The translations under genes and the position numbers were made by a program. The notes under the pieces are model-generated. The model ran no database searches. It was not told the DNA's origin and saw nothing but the letters and a program-made list of their open reading frames with translations. 64,000 nt of DNA from contig JAETNS010000011.1 in the NCBI GenBank assembly GCA_021772015.1, positions 43,271-107,270 on the forward strand. Direction: 5' to 3'. This DNA comes from Prevotellaceae bacterium (lineage in GTDB: Bacteria; Bacteroidota; Bacteroidia; Bacteroidales; Muribaculaceae). Of this stretch, positions 62,472-64,000 are shown piece by piece (within the stretch, counting starts at the first letter, position 1; each line of letters opens with the position of its first letter).

Positions 62472-63079
62472 TGGACTCATATACCGGCAAGCTATCGGAA
62501 GATCCCGTGTCAGGAGTTATGGATGAGCGGGTTATAATCGGTATAGATCCCGGCACGAACGTCATGGGCTATGGCATACTCGGAGTATCCGGGAAGACCA
62601 CGCGCCTCATTGCCATGGGAGTGATAAAACTGTCTAAATTCGACAGCCACTACCTGCGATTGCGCCGGATCCATGAACGAGTCTTAGGTCTGGTCGAGCA
62701 GTATCTCCCTGACGAGATGGCCATAGAGGCCCCTTTCTTCGGGAAGAATGTACAGTCGATGTTGAAACTCGGCCGCGCGCAGGGGGTCGCGATGGCAGCC
62801 GCTCTTGTCCGCGACATACCGATCACGGAATATGAGCCGCGTAAAATCAAGATGGCCATCACAGGCAACGGGGCGGCCTCCAAGGAGCAGGTTCAGGAGA
62901 TGCTGCGCCGTATCCTTTCCATACCACGCGAGCAACTGCTGCCTGAGCTTGATGCCACGGATGCCTTGGCTGCCGCTCTCTGCCATTTCTATGAGACCTC
63001 CAGACCTGCTTCTTCCGGCTCATCTCCTAAATCCTGGAAAGCTTTCATCGCTGCCAATCCTGCGCGAGTCAAGAAGTGA
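62471..63079 (+). CDS. ruvC: Holliday junction resolvase RuvC
   Basis: The dimeric endonuclease (202 residues from the ATG at 62471) cuts Holliday junctions. The catalytic acidic residues are in [15 protein letters not shown] (Asp26), [11 protein letters not shown] (Glu) and [13 protein letters not shown] (Asp pair). A Met at residue 17 (62519) would give the usual short N-terminus, so the first 16 residues may not be translated. The upstream DUF4286 stop overlaps the ATG by 1 nt. A C-terminal Ser/Pro-rich tail follows. Confidence 0.96.
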   Translation: MDSYTGKLSEDPVSGVMDERVIIGIDPGTNVMGYGILGVSGKTTRLIAMGVIKLSKFDSHYLRLRRIHERVLGLVEQYLPDEMAIEAPFFGKNVQSMLKLGRAQGVAMAAALVRDIPITEYEPRKIKMAITGNGAASKEQVQEMLRRILSIPREQLLPELDATDALAAALCHFYETSRPASSGSSPKSWKAFIAANPARVKK

Positions 63080-63085
63080 CATTTG

Positions 63086-63120
63086 AAAAAAGCTGTCAAG
63101 GATCTCTCCTCGACAGCTTT
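63086..63120. terminator. Bidirectional terminator after ruvC
   Basis: AAAGCTGTC at 63089-63097 and GACAGCTTT at 63112-63120 form a 9-bp stem. On the minus strand it is followed by six T, so it ends the minus-strand lipoprotein transcript and probably ruvC too. Confidence 0.75.
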
Positions 63121-63130
63121 GTCTTTGTTG

Positions 63131-63805
63131 TCAATAATATTCTACCGAGCGTTCTTCGGTGCGTGGATCCCAGTCCTCTCCGTTCTGATGGAGGTGTTCC
63201 ACGCGTTTGAGCCAGTTGCCGTTGGGGTCTTTGGCATAATTGTATTCAAAGCGGTGGGTGTCAACGCTTCCTTCCGGATATGAGCGCGTTGTTTTAACGA
63301 GGTCACCCTCCGGATTGTATTCCATCCGGTATACCAGCCCTCCTGTCGGGTCGTAGTTAGGCAGATAAGATACCTTCGCAACATGACCGGAGTCGTCATA
63401 TTCAAAAGTGTAGTTGACATCCATGTAGAGTATTTTTGAGATACGTCCGTCTGAGTCGCGTGAGATCGATGCTGTGTATTCGATCTCTTCGTCACACTCG
63501 TCAACAATCATGGTGAATGACGCGAGCCTTCCTTGTTGATCCTTTTTGATGTTTTGGGCTGTGCCGTTCTTCATGGCCCAGGCAAGGTCATTGACATAAC
63601 CGTCAGTGTCGAAGCCAAGACGTTGGATGCCGAGCAGATACATAGGCGCGTCGGCGGATTTTACTTTGCCGTTGAGGCCCATTGTCAGGGCATCGGTTAC
63701 GGTCGCGTTGTCGGAAGCCGTTGATTGCGCTTCAGCGGTGTTGGTTGACCCGCCGCATGAGCATAGCATCAAGGCGGTCATCAAAGTTGAAAAAATCTTT
63801 TTCAT
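63131..63805 (-). CDS. YD-repeat-like lipoprotein
   Basis: The 224-residue precursor has a lipoprotein signal (STLMTALMLCSC). The mature part alternates strands ending in YNP, YDD or NPEGD turns (FEYDDSGHVAKVSYLPNYDPTGGLVYRMEYNPEGDLVKTT, FEYNYAKDPNGNWLKRVEH), like RHS/YD repeats seen in many Bacteroidales lipoproteins. The role is unknown. It is convergent with ruvC. Confidence 0.85.
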   Translation of the reverse strand: MKKIFSTLMTALMLCSCGGSTNTAEAQSTASDNATVTDALTMGLNGKVKSADAPMYLLGIQRLGFDTDGYVNDLAWAMKNGTAQNIKKDQQGRLASFTMIVDECDEEIEYTASISRDSDGRISKILYMDVNYTFEYDDSGHVAKVSYLPNYDPTGGLVYRMEYNPEGDLVKTTRSYPEGSVDTHRFEYNYAKDPNGNWLKRVEHLHQNGEDWDPRTEERSVEYY

Positions 63806-63849
63806 TGTGTATAATGATTGGGTTATTAAGAGGGTGTTTAATAACAGAT

Positions 63850-64000
63850 GTTAAATTCTAACGAGCATATTTTGAGGCAGTTTGGTCTTTTGAGGAGGAA
63901 GTGATGCGGGCATCACGACGATCGAAAAAGGCAAAACCGGCCAAAATATGCGATGAGTTTAACTCTGATTTCATTATTCACCCTTGAACGGTTAGAATTT
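63850..64000. repeat. Long imperfect palindrome, possibly a truncated mobile element
   Basis: GTTAAA (63850-63855) and GCATATTTTG (63865-63874) are mirrored by CAAAATATGC (63942-63951) and TTTAAC (63958-63963). A partly paired middle follows, and GTGATG-CGGG-CATCAC (63901-63916) forms the tip. In addition AAATTCTAAC (63853-63862) is the exact complement of GTTAGAATTT at 63991-64000, on the window edge. This fills the last 195 nt and no gene is seen in it. A MITE-like element or a structured RNA is possible. Confidence 0.6.

Overview
The window looks like chromosome of a Bacteroidales bacterium, most likely a member of the Muribaculaceae (genus not determined). Several things point there. Gene starts repeatedly follow the Bacteroidetes -7 box TAnnTTTG, and Shine-Dalgarno sequences are scarce. 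Bacteroidetes-specific gene pairs are present (DUF3822 with rsmD, DUF4286 with ruvC). There is also a PorZ-like type IX secretion protein, a 2-oxoacid:ferredoxin oxidoreductase, paired DUF1573 proteins and a viroplasmin-type RNase H. There is no phage, plasmid, CRISPR or complete IS element. Most genes are housekeeping, with accessory patches between them.

Layout. 1-3.7 kb (minus): PorZ-like fragment, rdgB, a Bax-inhibitor-1 protein and argS. 3.8-10.2 kb (plus): S1/P1 nuclease, then a tight four-gene unit made of a membrane Ser/Thr kinase with C-terminal MORN-like repeats and three exported proteins of unknown role, then a histidine acid phosphatase. 10.2-10.5 kb: a 9-nt purine-rich tandem array facing its inverted counterpart. 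10.5-21.7 kb (minus): gapA with a 5' leader hairpin, an NlpE-like lipoprotein without CXXC, a frameshifted beta-barrel gene, two unknown exported proteins, a perfect-length tandem duplication of a TPR-TM-HTH regulator, rsmD, DUF3822, an Ig-like lipoprotein and tRNA-Arg(CCU). 22-27 kb: two small genes (plus), then folA, thyA, a polyferredoxin fusion and manC (minus). 27.2-32.2 kb (plus): TPR protein, TPR-TM-AraC regulator and a probable T9SS cargo protein. 32.3-38.6 kb (minus): rnhA, a degenerate alanine-dehydrogenase-like gene, aroK, mscL, DUF4190 and korB-korA. 38.8-42.7 kb (plus): polyprenyl synthase, DUF3298 lipoprotein and two GT2 glycosyltransferases. 43-52.8 kb (minus): pdxA, WYL regulator, two DUF1573 proteins, rlmN, a low-complexity lipoprotein, then the ribF-HAD-OMT-aroQ-mrp-trmB block. 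53-55.1 kb (plus): initiating sugar transferase and ugd. 55.4-57.9 kb (minus): three tandem FKBP prolyl isomerases. 58.2-63.1 kb (plus): pyrH, frr, radical SAM, LD-carboxypeptidase, GT2, DUF4286, ruvC. The right edge holds a YD-repeat-like lipoprotein and a long imperfect palindrome cut off by the window end.

How the genes fit together. Envelope themes dominate: surface polysaccharide synthesis (manC, ugd, initiating transferase, three GT2s, polyprenyl synthase), periplasmic folding (three FKBPs), T9SS export (PorZ plus a cargo protein), and one-component membrane regulators with periplasmic TPRs (three copies of two types). The best candidate for an undescribed system is the kinase operon at 4.7-8.8 kb. 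The most unusual non-coding material is the 9-nt repeat family (10.2 and 18.6 kb), the perfect 30-bp inverted repeat at 42.8 kb and the palindrome at 63.85-64.0 kb. All functions are inferred from reading the translated sequence; no database search was possible.
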